Assembly: GCA_032027005.1 (NCBI GenBank)
Contig: JAVSMW010000015.1
Location: 1 to 64,000, forward strand
Source of the DNA: JAVSMW01 sp032027005
GTDB taxonomy: Bacteria > Bacillota > Thermincolia > Thermincolales > UBA2595
Direction: 5' to 3'
Length of the DNA stretch: 64,000 nucleotides
Shown here: positions 18,339 through 26,150 of the stretch, piece by piece
Numbering within the stretch: the stretch's first letter is position 1
Layout: every line of letters starts with the position of its first letter
The notes under the pieces: model-generated
What the model was told of the DNA's origin: nothing
Seen by the model: only the letters and a program-made list of their open reading frames with translations
The model's database searches: none
Translations under genes and position numbers: made by a program

Positions 18339-18739
18339 ATGTTTGTGGCATATTTGCTGTACGGGGTAGGCGGGCTTATACTGTTATATGCAATTGTCAT
18401 GCCCTTGGTAATGAAGAAAAGGAATATTGAAAAAGCCGAAATAGCCGTGGTCAGACGGTATTATTATTCGATATGGATACTGGGGATGGCCTTTGTTGCG
18501 GACTTCATGGACAAGACTATACTCAAGCAGCTTGGAGCAAATAAATTAGGCTTTAACGAGACAGTATGGTTTATTATTATAATGTTCCAAAAGACATTAA
18601 CTATCTTATCGTCCCATATAACAGCTCCCTCGTAGAGGACCAATTCTATGTAATAATGTCCACCAAAAACGACCTTTACAACGTAGAACACGTTATGGTG
18701 CTTATGCTGCTACAGGCGTTTGAAGTCCAGATTTTATGA
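18339..18739 (+). pseudogene. Small membrane protein gene, apparently frameshifted
   Basis: ATG 18339 (or GTG 18345, better spaced from GGGGG) opens a frame with a membrane segment (MFVAYLLYGVGGLILLYAIV), a basic stretch and a second hydrophobic stretch (YYYSIWILGMAFVADFM). It ends at 18635 in an unconvincing tail. From about 18566 a different frame encodes MVYYYNVPKDINYLIVPYNS and continues for 57 codons to a TGA at 18737 with natural-looking composition (FYVIMSTKNDLYNVEHVMVL). Either one gene has a frameshift near the ATTATTATAATG tract at about 18570-18585, or there are two overlapping small genes. I do not recognise the family. Confidence 0.45.
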
Positions 18740-18800
18740 GATTAGGCATTGTCAAAATGGGACAGGCAGTATTATAATAAAAGCAGGAGGAGGTGTTAGT

Positions 18801-18971
18801 TTGGCTACTCGATTTACTAAAGAGGATTTGGAAAAAGCAAAAGAAAGAATCGCAAAAGAAGGTCTACGTTCGATTTACGTCAAGTGGCCTTCTAATTACC
18901 CGGATCGTATTTCAATTGTAACGGAAAAAACCGAGAAAATGTTGCAAGAATTAGAACTTAAACGGGCGTAA
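18801..18971 (+). CDS. Small conserved protein, FTKEDLEKA motif, unknown function
   Basis: A 56-residue soluble, charged protein: MATRFTKEDLEKAKERIAKE followed by GLRSIYVKWPSNYPDRIS. TTG 18801 is chosen because GGAGGAGG lies 7 bases upstream; an upstream in-frame extension lacks a ribosome binding site. Its N-terminal helix resembles that of the protein at 19080-19262 (FYKSDLEKARERYKKRG), so the two are probably paralogues or share a domain. Function unknown. A terminator follows at 18978. Confidence 0.55.
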   Translation: MATRFTKEDLEKAKERIAKEGLRSIYVKWPSNYPDRISIVTEKTEKMLQELELKRA

Positions 18972-18977
18972 AAGAGC

Positions 18978-19006
18978 GAGGGGGCATGTAAAAATGCTCC
19001 CTTTTT
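18978..19006 (+). terminator. Intrinsic terminator
   Basis: GGGGGCAT (18980-18987) pairs with ATGCTCCC (18994-19001), with one G-T pair, followed by TTTTT. Confidence 0.75.
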
Positions 19007-19079
19007 ATTGTTTAAGCAACCCAGAAACCGGCAATACTCTAGCTAATATTTAATATGTTTAAGTTGAGGGGTTGAGATT

Positions 19080-19262
19080 GTGGCTGGGACAAAGTTTTAT
19101 AAGTCAGACCTTGAAAAGGCTAGAGAGAGATACAAAAAAAGGGGGCCTGTTAAGCCAGGTGAGCTGACCAGGCATTCCCCGAACGACAAGTTTGAAAAGG
19201 TAATAAACAAAAGCCGGGAAATGTCCGTCATACTAAAATTTTTAAACTCAATGTACAAATAG
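19080..19262 (+). CDS. Small basic protein, FYKSDLEKA motif, unknown function
   Basis: A 60-residue basic protein (MAGTKFYKSDLEKARERYKK, then RGPVKPGELTRHSPNDK). GTG 19080 follows GAGGGG by 8 bases. The first third resembles the 56-residue product of the preceding gene. It is flanked by terminators on both sides, so it is probably transcribed alone. I do not recognise a family. Confidence 0.5.
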   Translation: MAGTKFYKSDLEKARERYKKRGPVKPGELTRHSPNDKFEKVINKSREMSVILKFLNSMYK

Positions 19263-19291
19263 GATTGCTTTTACGTTCAAAGAATGAGTTC

Positions 19292-19334
19292 AAGAGGCTG
19301 ATTTGTGTTCAATAACACAAATTGTCTCTTTTTT
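19292..19334 (+). terminator. Strong intrinsic terminator
   Basis: AAGAG...ATTTGTGTT (19292 on), loop CAAT, AACACAAAT...CTCTT, then TTTTTT: a long stem with a small internal mismatch. Confidence 0.88.
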
Positions 19335-19439
19335 GCTTTCAGGGAATAAGATGCTGTAGTAGCATTAAATATAAAAAAATAAGAGACCAGAACTAACATT
19401 TCTGTTCATCCAGAAGTGTTTTTTGCGCTTCCGCCCCCA

Positions 19440-19448
19440 TGGTATAAT
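19440..19448 (+). promoter_or_regulatory. Extended -10 promoter candidate for PHP-rapZ-yvcK cluster
   Basis: TGGTATAAT, about 100 bases before the PHP gene. No convincing -35 hexamer at 17 bases. This leaves a leader of roughly 95 nt without an obvious fold. Confidence 0.45.
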
Positions 19449-19548
19449 TTGTAACGGCTGCACACAATCTATATTAATACGGACTTTCATGTTGAAATTG
19501 TACAGTTACAAAAAAATAGCCTTTAATAATAAAGTGAGGTGTTTTTTT

Positions 19549-20292
19549 ATGGAGTTTTTTGCTGATTGGCATACCCACTCCAAATATAGTGACGGGCGTG
19601 GGAGCATAGAGCAAAACGTGGTCGCCGCTTTAAACAGGGGGTTGGATGAGATTGCCATTACTGACCACGGGCCGGCTAATATTTCTGCCGGAGTTGAAGG
19701 AATCCACAGCTATAATTTGGTCAGAGAAGAAGTTAAAAGAATTAATGAAAAGTATCCCCAGATCCGGGTCAAGACCGGGGCTGAAGCAGATATTACGGAC
19801 TTGGAGGGTACTATTGACCTGCCTGTTAAATGTGCAGACAGCCTGGATGTTCTGATTGTGGGACTGCACCCGTACGTTTGGCCGGCAACCCTGGACGCTG
19901 CCTGGTCTTTGGTAGTCAGAAACCGGACAGCTCAGGTCAGCCGCGGATCCAGGGAAAAAGTCAGGACCACCAACACTAAGGCATTAAAGGAGGCGGTTAA
20001 CAGGTATGATGTGGATTTTGTCAGTCATCCGGATTTACAGATGCCTGTGGATATAGGCGAGCTATCCAAAGCTTGTGCCGCTCAGGGGACCGCTATTGAA
20101 ATAAACACCGGGCATCTCTACGATAAAACCGCTTTGGTGAGTATAGCCGCTAAAACAGGGGTGGGTTTTGTAGTCAACAGCGACGCGCATTTTCCGGAAA
20201 CCGTTGGCCATTTGGAGGAGGGGGGGAGACTCCTGGAAAAACTTAATATCCCTGTCCAACGTGTTCTGAATGCGAGGGACCCTAAAAATTGA
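19549..20292 (+). CDS. PHP-domain metal-dependent phosphoesterase
   Basis: A 247-residue PHP protein with the motifs DWHTHSKYSDGRG (residue 6 on), ITDHGPAN, KTGAEADI, GLHPYVW, VSHPDLQMPVD and NSDAHFPETVG. ATG 19549 follows GAGGTG; about 40 residues of upstream open frame are ignored because they lack conserved sequence and a ribosome binding site. It is the first gene of a run leading into rapZ, yvcK and whiA. Its substrate is unknown. It is similar in type, but not closely in sequence, to the PHP protein at 14664. Confidence 0.85.
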   Translation: MEFFADWHTHSKYSDGRGSIEQNVVAALNRGLDEIAITDHGPANISAGVEGIHSYNLVREEVKRINEKYPQIRVKTGAEADITDLEGTIDLPVKCADSLDVLIVGLHPYVWPATLDAAWSLVVRNRTAQVSRGSREKVRTTNTKALKEAVNRYDVDFVSHPDLQMPVDIGELSKACAAQGTAIEINTGHLYDKTALVSIAAKTGVGFVVNSDAHFPETVGHLEEGGRLLEKLNIPVQRVLNARDPKN

Positions 20293-20348
20293 AGGGAAAA
20301 CATATTTTTTGGCGAACTAGGTAGTAACAGTTCATATGGGGTGGAGAC

Positions 20349-21230
20349 ATGAAAGATATTAGGTTTGTTATTGTGACAGGACTTTCAGGGGCCGGGAAAA
20401 CTCAGGCAATCCGCGGTTTGGAGGATCTGGGATTTTTTTGCGTGGACAATCTTCCGCCAACCTTGATCCCCAAATTTGCCGAGCTCTGTGCACAATCTGA
20501 AGGCAGGGTTAATAAGATAGCATTGGTGGTAGACATCAGGGGCGGCGGTTTTTTCGATTCTGTTTACGAATCCCTGGAAAGCCTTAAAAGTTTGGGTATA
20601 AAATATGAAATCCTGTTCCTGGAAGCATCTGACGAAACCTTAGTCAGGAGGTTTAAGGAATCAAGACGGAGACATCCCCTCAGTGACAAGGGGAGTACTC
20701 TCGAAGGTATTCTTAAAGAGAGGGCCAGACTCGAGGAACTGAAAGGTAAGGCTCACAAGATTATTGATACATCTAACCTTACCAATAAGCAATTAAAAGA
20801 ACAGATCACTTCCATATACGGGGCCGCCAGTGGGGAGCAGAGGCTTAATATCACCCTGATGTCTTTTGGATATAAATATGGGATCCCCCTGGATTCAGAC
20901 CTGGTATTTGATGTTAGGTTTCTTCCCAACCCTTACTATATTGACGAGTTAAGACCCCTGACAGGTAATGATTTAGAGGTTCAAAGATATGTTATGGACT
21001 CACCTGTCTGCAAAACCTTTATGCGTAAATTTTCGGGTTTGATAAATTTTTTAATACCTCATTACATCAAAGAGGGCAAAACAAATTTAACCATAGCCAT
21101 TGGCTGCACCGGCGGCCAGCACAGGTCGGTGACACTGGCCAATAAACTGGCTGAAATCCTGGATACTAAGAATTACAATGTCAATAAACGGCACCGGGAT
21201 ATAGAGAAATTATCTGCAGGAGTGTCATAA
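20349..21230 (+). CDS. rapZ: RNase adapter RapZ / YvcJ nucleotide-binding protein
   Basis: A 293-residue P-loop protein. Walker A GLSGAGKTQAIR begins near residue 10, DNLPPTLIPKF follows, and the C-terminal metabolite-binding domain contains the family block TIAIGCTGGQHRSV. In E. coli RapZ senses glucosamine-6-phosphate and directs sRNA decay; the Firmicute homologue YvcJ binds nucleotides and is linked to UDP-GlcNAc metabolism and competence. The stop codon abuts the start of yvcK (TAA at 21228-21230, ATG at 21231), implying translational coupling. Length is normal for the family. Confidence 0.95.
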   Translation: MKDIRFVIVTGLSGAGKTQAIRGLEDLGFFCVDNLPPTLIPKFAELCAQSEGRVNKIALVVDIRGGGFFDSVYESLESLKSLGIKYEILFLEASDETLVRRFKESRRRHPLSDKGSTLEGILKERARLEELKGKAHKIIDTSNLTNKQLKEQITSIYGAASGEQRLNITLMSFGYKYGIPLDSDLVFDVRFLPNPYYIDELRPLTGNDLEVQRYVMDSPVCKTFMRKFSGLINFLIPHYIKEGKTNLTIAIGCTGGQHRSVTLANKLAEILDTKNYNVNKRHRDIEKLSAGVS

Positions 21231-22580
21231 ATGAATAAATTGAAGTGGTTATACCCTGGTATGAGGGTTAAAAGGTGGATGGTTCTGTCGGTTCTGGGCG
21301 CAATGTTCTTTGGAGCAGGTTTTATCCTGATCACAAATGTCGGGGCCTTTAGAATCCTTAGCTACCTTTATTACCAAAGCTTTGACCCGGACGGTGCCGG
21401 CTCGCCGGTTGGTCCCGGAATTGTGGTCCTGGCAGTAGGTTTGGTGATGATTATCATTGGTATTCGGAACACAATTTCTTCAATCATAAAGGCTTTAGCT
21501 CCGGAAAAACAGGGCGAAGTGGCCGAGTTTATTTATCAAAAACACTACCTGAGCCGTGGCCCAAAAGTTGTAGTTGTGGGAGGGGGAACGGGGCTTTCGG
21601 TTCTCCTCAGGGGGCTGAAAAAATTTACCAGCAATATTACTGCCATTGTCACAGTAGCAGATGACGGCGGCAGTTCAGGCAAACTGCGGAATGAATTTGG
21701 CATGCTGCCCCCCGGTGATATCAGGAACTGCCTGGTGGCCCTGGCGGATAAAGAAACCTTGATGGAAGACCTGTTTCAACACCGTTTTTCTATTGGCGAA
21801 GGTTTGAACGGCCATAGTATGGGTAACCTGCTGATTGCTGCCATGACCCAAATCGCCGGTGATTTTGAAACAGCAATTCGTGAAATGAGTAAAGTCCTGG
21901 CTATCAGGGGACACGTTTTGCCTGCTACCCTTGACCAGTGCCGCCTTTGCGCTGAATTTGAGGGTGGCTTGGTGGTTGAAGGTGAGTCAGAGATAACCGA
22001 GGTAGGCAAGCGGATAAAAAAGCGGATTAACCGGGTATTCCTGAAGCCTGGACATTGTGAACCACTACCGGAGGCCTTGGCAGCCATTGCTGATGCTGAT
22101 TTGATTGTTCTAGGCCCGGGCAGCCTTTATACCAGTATTATTCCTAACCTTTTGGTCAAAGGTATGGCTGAAGCTATAACCAAATCATCTGCCGCAACTG
22201 TTTATGTCTGCAATATTATGACCCAGCCCGGGGAAACTGACGGGTACAAAGCTTCCGAACATATCAGAGCAATTCGCGAACATGCCGGTTCCGGGCTGAT
22301 AAATTTCGCTATTGTAAACGGTGAGGATATTCCCAAAACTCTGCAGCAAAAATATAGACAGGACGGAGCTGTGCCGGTTAGCCCTGATGTTAAGGAAATC
22401 GAAAAAATGAATATAAAACCTATAAAAAGAAACCTTGTTTTTGAAACAGATGTTGTCCGGCATGACCCTGAAAAACTCTCCGAAGCCATCATGGAACTTG
22501 CGGACCAGCTTAAATACGGTAGTGAGAAGTTTAATCTGCAGAGCTTATTCCTGGGGAAGCAAAGGATTAGGGAAATGTAA
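21231..22580 (+). CDS. yvcK: YvcK/CofD-like cell-shape and metabolism regulator, membrane-anchored form
   Basis: A 449-residue protein with two N-terminal membrane segments (VLSVLGAMFFGAGFILI; GIVVLAVGLVMIIIGI) followed by the YvcK Rossmann-like domain: VVVGGGTGLSVLLRGLK, TVADDGGSSGKLRNEFGM, PPGDIRNCLVALAD, GHSMGNLLIAAM and LGPGSLYTSIIPNLL. In Bacillus YvcK binds UDP-sugars and is needed for growth and shape on gluconeogenic carbon sources. The membrane-anchored N-terminus is absent from the Bacillus protein but occurs in clostridial relatives. Fixed position between rapZ and whiA, as usual in Firmicutes, though here two fluoride channel genes separate it from whiA. Confidence 0.93.
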   Translation: MNKLKWLYPGMRVKRWMVLSVLGAMFFGAGFILITNVGAFRILSYLYYQSFDPDGAGSPVGPGIVVLAVGLVMIIIGIRNTISSIIKALAPEKQGEVAEFIYQKHYLSRGPKVVVVGGGTGLSVLLRGLKKFTSNITAIVTVADDGGSSGKLRNEFGMLPPGDIRNCLVALADKETLMEDLFQHRFSIGEGLNGHSMGNLLIAAMTQIAGDFETAIREMSKVLAIRGHVLPATLDQCRLCAEFEGGLVVEGESEITEVGKRIKKRINRVFLKPGHCEPLPEALAAIADADLIVLGPGSLYTSIIPNLLVKGMAEAITKSSAATVYVCNIMTQPGETDGYKASEHIRAIREHAGSGLINFAIVNGEDIPKTLQQKYRQDGAVPVSPDVKEIEKMNIKPIKRNLVFETDVVRHDPEKLSEAIMELADQLKYGSEKFNLQSLFLGKQRIREM

Positions 22581-22583
22581 ACT

Positions 22584-22608
22584 GAGAGTGGGTAGTGGAG
22601 AGTGGGAA
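22584..22608. repeat. GAGTGG low-complexity tract
   Basis: GAGAGTGGGTAGTGGAGAGT directly after the yvcK stop codon; the same type of tract as at 8784. Confidence 0.5.
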
Positions 22609-22672
22609 AGGATAGTTTGGCGTGCAGATGGATGTTTTTAGCGAGGATGTTGAATCGGGCGGTGTTTAGGTT

Positions 22673-23074
22673 GTGGACTTTTTAGCTGTAGGGCTGGGCG
22701 GGTTTCTGGGGGCTGCAGCCAGGGCCTGGTTGGCAAATCATTTAATACTAGAGAATTCGGGCAATTTTCCGTTTGGCACACTAATCATAAATCTAACTGG
22801 ATCATTTGTCCTGTGTTTTTTTATGCTTATCACAGTTGACAGGCTTCAGGTCAATTCAAATTTGCGTTTGGCGGTGGGAACCGGTTTTTGCGGGGCTTAC
22901 ACCACATTTTCCACTTTTTCGTTGGAAAATATCAACCTACTTAGAGATGGCAGGTATGTCGGTGCTTTTGCGTATATCGTTATTACCGCCTTTGGCTGTG
23001 TCCTGTTCGGATGGCTCGGCTCAAGAGCCGGCGGCCTGATAGCCCGAAAAGATGACGCAGAGACGGAGGGCTAA
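22673..23074 (+). CDS. crcB: Fluoride channel subunit CrcB/FluC (first of pair)
   Basis: A 133-residue, four-helix membrane protein. Family motifs: GGFLGAAARAWLAN, FPFGTLIINLTGSFVLCF, and GTGFCGAYTTFSTFSLE, which carries the fluoride-coordinating Phe-box and TM3 Na+ site region. GTG 22673 is a weakly supported start (TTTAGG nearby). It is followed two bases later by a second crcB, the arrangement of obligate heterodimeric, antiparallel FluC channels. I see no fluoride riboswitch upstream. Confidence 0.92.
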   Translation: MDFLAVGLGGFLGAAARAWLANHLILENSGNFPFGTLIINLTGSFVLCFFMLITVDRLQVNSNLRLAVGTGFCGAYTTFSTFSLENINLLRDGRYVGAFAYIVITAFGCVLFGWLGSRAGGLIARKDDAETEG

Positions 23075-23075
23075 G

Positions 23076-23459
23076 ATGGAATACCTGCTAGTCGGGGCCG
23101 GCGGGGTACTGGGTGCTATAGCCAGATATGGCATTGGGAAATGGGCCGGCAGAAGGTGGGATAAAAGGTTTCCGCTGGCTACATTTTGTATAAATATAAC
23201 CGGGTCCTTTGCTCTTGGTCTGTTGTACATAATCCTTTCAGGCACTGGAGGGATTATCGGCGAAATGTTAAAACCTTTTGCCGCCACCGGTTTTCTGGGG
23301 GCCTATACTACTTTTTCGACCTTTAGTCTGGAGATTGTAAAATTACTGGAAGACAGACAGGCGGCTGTCGCTGCTGCATATTTTGCGACGAGCCTGGCAG
23401 GCGGTCTGACGGCGGGCTACATTGGAATATTGGTGGGACAGGCAGTGGGTAGTGGGTAG
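23076..23459 (+). CDS. crcB: Fluoride channel subunit CrcB/FluC (second of pair)
   Basis: A 127-residue paralogue of the preceding gene: GGVLGAIARYGIGKWAG, FPLATFCINITGSFALG, GFLGAYTTFSTFSLEIV. ATG 23076 follows GGAGGG. The two proteins probably form one dual-topology heterodimer exporting fluoride. The last residues (QAVGSG) are written by a GTGGGTAGTGGGTAG tract, so the C-terminus may have been altered by the repeat. Confidence 0.92.
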   Translation: MEYLLVGAGGVLGAIARYGIGKWAGRRWDKRFPLATFCINITGSFALGLLYIILSGTGGIIGEMLKPFAATGFLGAYTTFSTFSLEIVKLLEDRQAAVAAAYFATSLAGGLTAGYIGILVGQAVGSG

Positions 23460-23480
23460 TGGGAAACCACTGGCCACTCG
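23446..23480. repeat. GTGGGTAGTGG tract with inverted tail
   Basis: GTGGGTAGTGGGTAGTGGG overlaps the end of the second crcB and is followed by ACCACTGGCCACTC, an approximate inverted copy. Confidence 0.5.
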
Positions 23481-23497
23481 CCTGAAAACCCAAAACG

Positions 23498-23506
23498 TGG
23501 TATAAT
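23498..23506 (+). promoter_or_regulatory. Extended -10 promoter candidate for whiA
   Basis: TGGTATAAT, 33 bases before the whiA start; no clear -35 hexamer. Confidence 0.5.
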
Positions 23507-23538
23507 AAATTGAAACGTTCCCTGGTGGGAGGCCGAAA

Positions 23539-24480
23539 ATGTCCTATTCAATTGATACCAAAAATGAATTAGCCAGGATAGTGGCAGCCAAAACTTGCTG
23601 TCAGCTTGCCGAGCTTGCCGCTATTGTCAAAATGGATGGGATAATGCAGCTTAGCGGTAAGCATGAAATTTCATTAAATATAATGACTGAAAATGCTGCC
23701 GTAGCCCGCAAGGTTTTCACTTATTTGAAAAATCTTTTTGGTGTGCCTACAGATATAATGATGACCAAGAAAAACAGGCTGAAGAAAAATAATGTTTATC
23801 TGGTCAGAATGTCCCCCCAGGCCGAAGTTATCAATGTCTTGGGCTCAATCGGGATGATTGATGAACAGGGTGGACTGCCTGGACTGATCAAGCCTGAATT
23901 ACTGAAAAAAGACTGCTGCCGCCGCGCCTATCTGCGGGGGGTGTTTTTGGGCGGTGGTTCGGTAAGTGATCCTGAAGGTGATTATCACCTGGAAATCCTG
24001 GTTAATGATGAAAATTTCAGCAGATTTCTATGCCGGCTGCTAAAGAGGTATAGTTTAACAGCCAGGATTAATGAACGGAAGAATTGGGATGTGGTCTACC
24101 TTAAGGGCGGGGAAGATATTATTAAACTCCTTAACCTGATGGGGGCACACCAGGCCCTTCTCAGCTTTGAAAATATCAGAATATATAAAGATGTGAGAAA
24201 TCAGGTTAATCGCCTGGTTAACTGTGAAACTGCAAATTTGAATAAAACGGTTAATGCTGCTGTGCAGCAGATTGAAGACATTAAACTGCTTGACGAGGCT
24301 GTTGGTTTGGCCAAGCTGCCGCTTCCTCTACGTTCAGTCGCAGAAATCCGTCTGAAGTATCCGGATATCAGTTTGAAGGAACTGGGAGAAAAGCTGGACC
24401 CGCCCATAGGGAAATCCGGTGTCAATCACCGGATTCGCCGCCTGCAGAAAATGGCGGATAAAATAAAAGAGAAACATTAG
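23539..24480 (+). CDS. whiA: WhiA DNA-binding protein (sporulation/division regulator)
   Basis: A 313-residue WhiA. N-terminal degenerate LAGLIDADG fold (CCRRAYLRGVFLGGGSVSDP) with the upstream KNELARI segment, then a C-terminal helix-turn-helix (YPDISLKELGEKLDPPIGKS, GVNHRIRRL). It controls sporulation septation in Streptomyces and influences chromosome segregation and division in Bacillus. It follows yvcK in most Firmicutes. ATG 23539 has GGTGGGAGG upstream. It probably has its own promoter at 23498. Confidence 0.96.
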   Translation: MSYSIDTKNELARIVAAKTCCQLAELAAIVKMDGIMQLSGKHEISLNIMTENAAVARKVFTYLKNLFGVPTDIMMTKKNRLKKNNVYLVRMSPQAEVINVLGSIGMIDEQGGLPGLIKPELLKKDCCRRAYLRGVFLGGGSVSDPEGDYHLEILVNDENFSRFLCRLLKRYSLTARINERKNWDVVYLKGGEDIIKLLNLMGAHQALLSFENIRIYKDVRNQVNRLVNCETANLNKTVNAAVQQIEDIKLLDEAVGLAKLPLPLRSVAEIRLKYPDISLKELGEKLDPPIGKSGVNHRIRRLQKMADKIKEKH

Positions 24481-24570
24481 CCTAAATATATATTGATTAG
24501 AATAAGGACATATTTTACTTGAATAAACTGATATTAAGTGATAGAAGTAAAAAATCAAGGAGTGTCTTTT

Positions 24571-25968
24571 ATGCGAATGGGGTTTAGAATCACTCAGGAA
24601 CAGACACAAAAACTAATAATGACCCCGGAACTTCGGGTAGCTATCAAAATTTTGCAGCTATCTACTGTTGAATTAGTTCAATATATTGACCAACAGCTGA
24701 TTGAGAATCCCGTCCTGGAAGTTGTGGAAGGACCAGTTGAACATGAAGCTGAAGAACCTGTAGAAAAAGCGTCGGAGAAGGAAAATCAAGTTGATATAGA
24801 TTGGGAACAATATTTTGAAGATGCCGGTGAGCCGAAAGCGGAAAAAACAGTTAACCGGGATCGGGAAAACCGACCTTTTGATAATTTTGTTACAGCTGTG
24901 CCGAACTTACACGATCACCTTCTCTTTCAGCTTTCTATGGCCAATTTGCCCAAAAACGAGTGGGATGTTGGCGAATTTCTGATTTTGAGCCTGGATGATA
25001 ACGGGTATCTGCAGTGCAGTATTAATGAAGCGGCTGTTCGTTGTGGTGTTACTGTTGAAACGGCCGAAAAAATCTTAAAGGTGATTCAGGGATTTGACCC
25101 GCCAGGCATTGCTGCCCGCGACATCAGAGAGTGTTTGCTAATTCAGTATGAACAGTTGGAAATTAAAAATGAGCTGTTAAAAAAATTAATCGAAAATTAT
25201 TTGGGAGAACTTGCTGAGGGCAAAATGATGAAAGTTGCCAAAAAGTTAGGAGTCTCACTGCCGGATATTCAAAAAGCGGTTGATGAGTTAAAGCTCCTGG
25301 AACCCAAGCCGGGGCGAAAATTCTCCGTTAGTGATAATGTCAGATATATTGTTCCTGATTTAGTGGTAGAAAGAGTGGATGGGGAATATATTATTATGGT
25401 TAATGATGTTTCTGCTCCCAGGTTGACTTTGAACCCATTCTATAAAGAACTTGTCCGCACCGGCTCTTCTGATCCCGAGAGCCGCAAGTTTTTGGAGTCC
25501 AAACTCAATTCTGCCGTCTGGCTGATGAGGAGTATTGAGCAGCGCCGGGGCACCCTTTACAAAGTGGCCAGATATATTGTTGACGCTCAGGTGGATTTTT
25601 TCGAAAAAGGGATAAAATATTTAAAACCGATGATTCTTAAACATGTGGCAGATGCCACCGGTCTGCATGAATCCACTGTGAGCAGGGCCACATCCAATAA
25701 ATATATGCAAACCCCCAAAGGTCTGTTTGAACTGAAATTTTTCTTTTCCAGCGGAATTTCACATATCCAGGGTTCTGCGGTATCTTCTGAAGCGGTGAAG
25801 AAAATTATCAGGGAATTGATAGATGCAGAAGATTCGCAGAAGCCTCTCAGTGACCAAAAAATTGCAGATATCCTGCAGGATAAGGGTATGGATATTTCAA
25901 GACGGACTGTGGCAAAATATCGTGATGAAACAGGGATTCTTTCTTCAGCCCGGAGGCGTCGGTACTAG
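24571..25968 (+). CDS. rpoN: RNA polymerase sigma-54 factor (RpoN/SigL)
   Basis: A 465-residue sigma-54. N-terminal Gln-rich activator-interacting region (TQEQTQKLIMTPELRVAIKI, LQLSTVEL), an acidic region II (about residues 55-105), core-binding domain, a helix-turn-helix (TGLHESTVSRATSNKYMQTP) and the RpoN box as SRRTVAKYRDE near the C-terminus (usual form ARRTVAKYRE). ATG 24571 follows AAGGAG by 8 bases. It lies just upstream of cggR and the glycolytic operon, as in several clostridia. It would need an enhancer-binding activator; none is in the window. Confidence 0.96.
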   Translation: MRMGFRITQEQTQKLIMTPELRVAIKILQLSTVELVQYIDQQLIENPVLEVVEGPVEHEAEEPVEKASEKENQVDIDWEQYFEDAGEPKAEKTVNRDRENRPFDNFVTAVPNLHDHLLFQLSMANLPKNEWDVGEFLILSLDDNGYLQCSINEAAVRCGVTVETAEKILKVIQGFDPPGIAARDIRECLLIQYEQLEIKNELLKKLIENYLGELAEGKMMKVAKKLGVSLPDIQKAVDELKLLEPKPGRKFSVSDNVRYIVPDLVVERVDGEYIIMVNDVSAPRLTLNPFYKELVRTGSSDPESRKFLESKLNSAVWLMRSIEQRRGTLYKVARYIVDAQVDFFEKGIKYLKPMILKHVADATGLHESTVSRATSNKYMQTPKGLFELKFFFSSGISHIQGSAVSSEAVKKIIRELIDAEDSQKPLSDQKIADILQDKGMDISRRTVAKYRDETGILSSARRRRY

Positions 25969-26027
25969 TTTGTTTTTTTACGACATATATTTACAAGAAA
26001 CTCATGGTTAAAAAAGAGGATTTTACC

Positions 26028-26123
26028 ATGGAACCGGAGAATTATTATTCTGCTTTGAGAGAAATTTTTCGCTTAATTTTGAGTTTACCGGGACGTGAAA
26101 TTGTACCCTGGGACACGAAATGA
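26028..26123 (+). CDS. Possible 31-codon leader ORF overlapping the CggR operator
   Basis: ATG 26028 (AGAGGA 8-13 bases upstream) opens a frame of 31 residues, MEPENYYSALREIFRLILSL then PGREIVPWDTK. It ends at a TGA that is itself part of the CggR operator, so the operator lies within the last 12 codons. It may be a chance ORF, a decayed gene end or a real leader peptide. Confidence is low because there is no comparison to test it. Confidence 0.25.
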   Translation: MEPENYYSALREIFRLILSLPGREIVPWDTK

Positions 26124-26124
26124 C
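26089..26124. promoter_or_regulatory. CggR operator
   Basis: CGGGAC-N6-TTGT-N4-TGGGAC-N6-TGAC. This matches the Bacillus CggR operator layout CGGGAC-N6-TGTC-N4-CGGGAC-N6-TGTC in spacing throughout and in most bases. It lies 27 bases before the cggR start, implying autoregulated, fructose-1,6-bisphosphate-relieved control of cggR and the glycolytic genes. Confidence 0.85.
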
Positions 26125-26150
26125 CAGCCGCCTTCAAAGGGAGCGGGAAA

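Noticed and set aside
22581..22672. Fluoride riboswitch before the crcB pair
   Set aside because: The expected GATGG-GTTC...CTGATG core is not present in the short spacer, which starts with a low-complexity tract.
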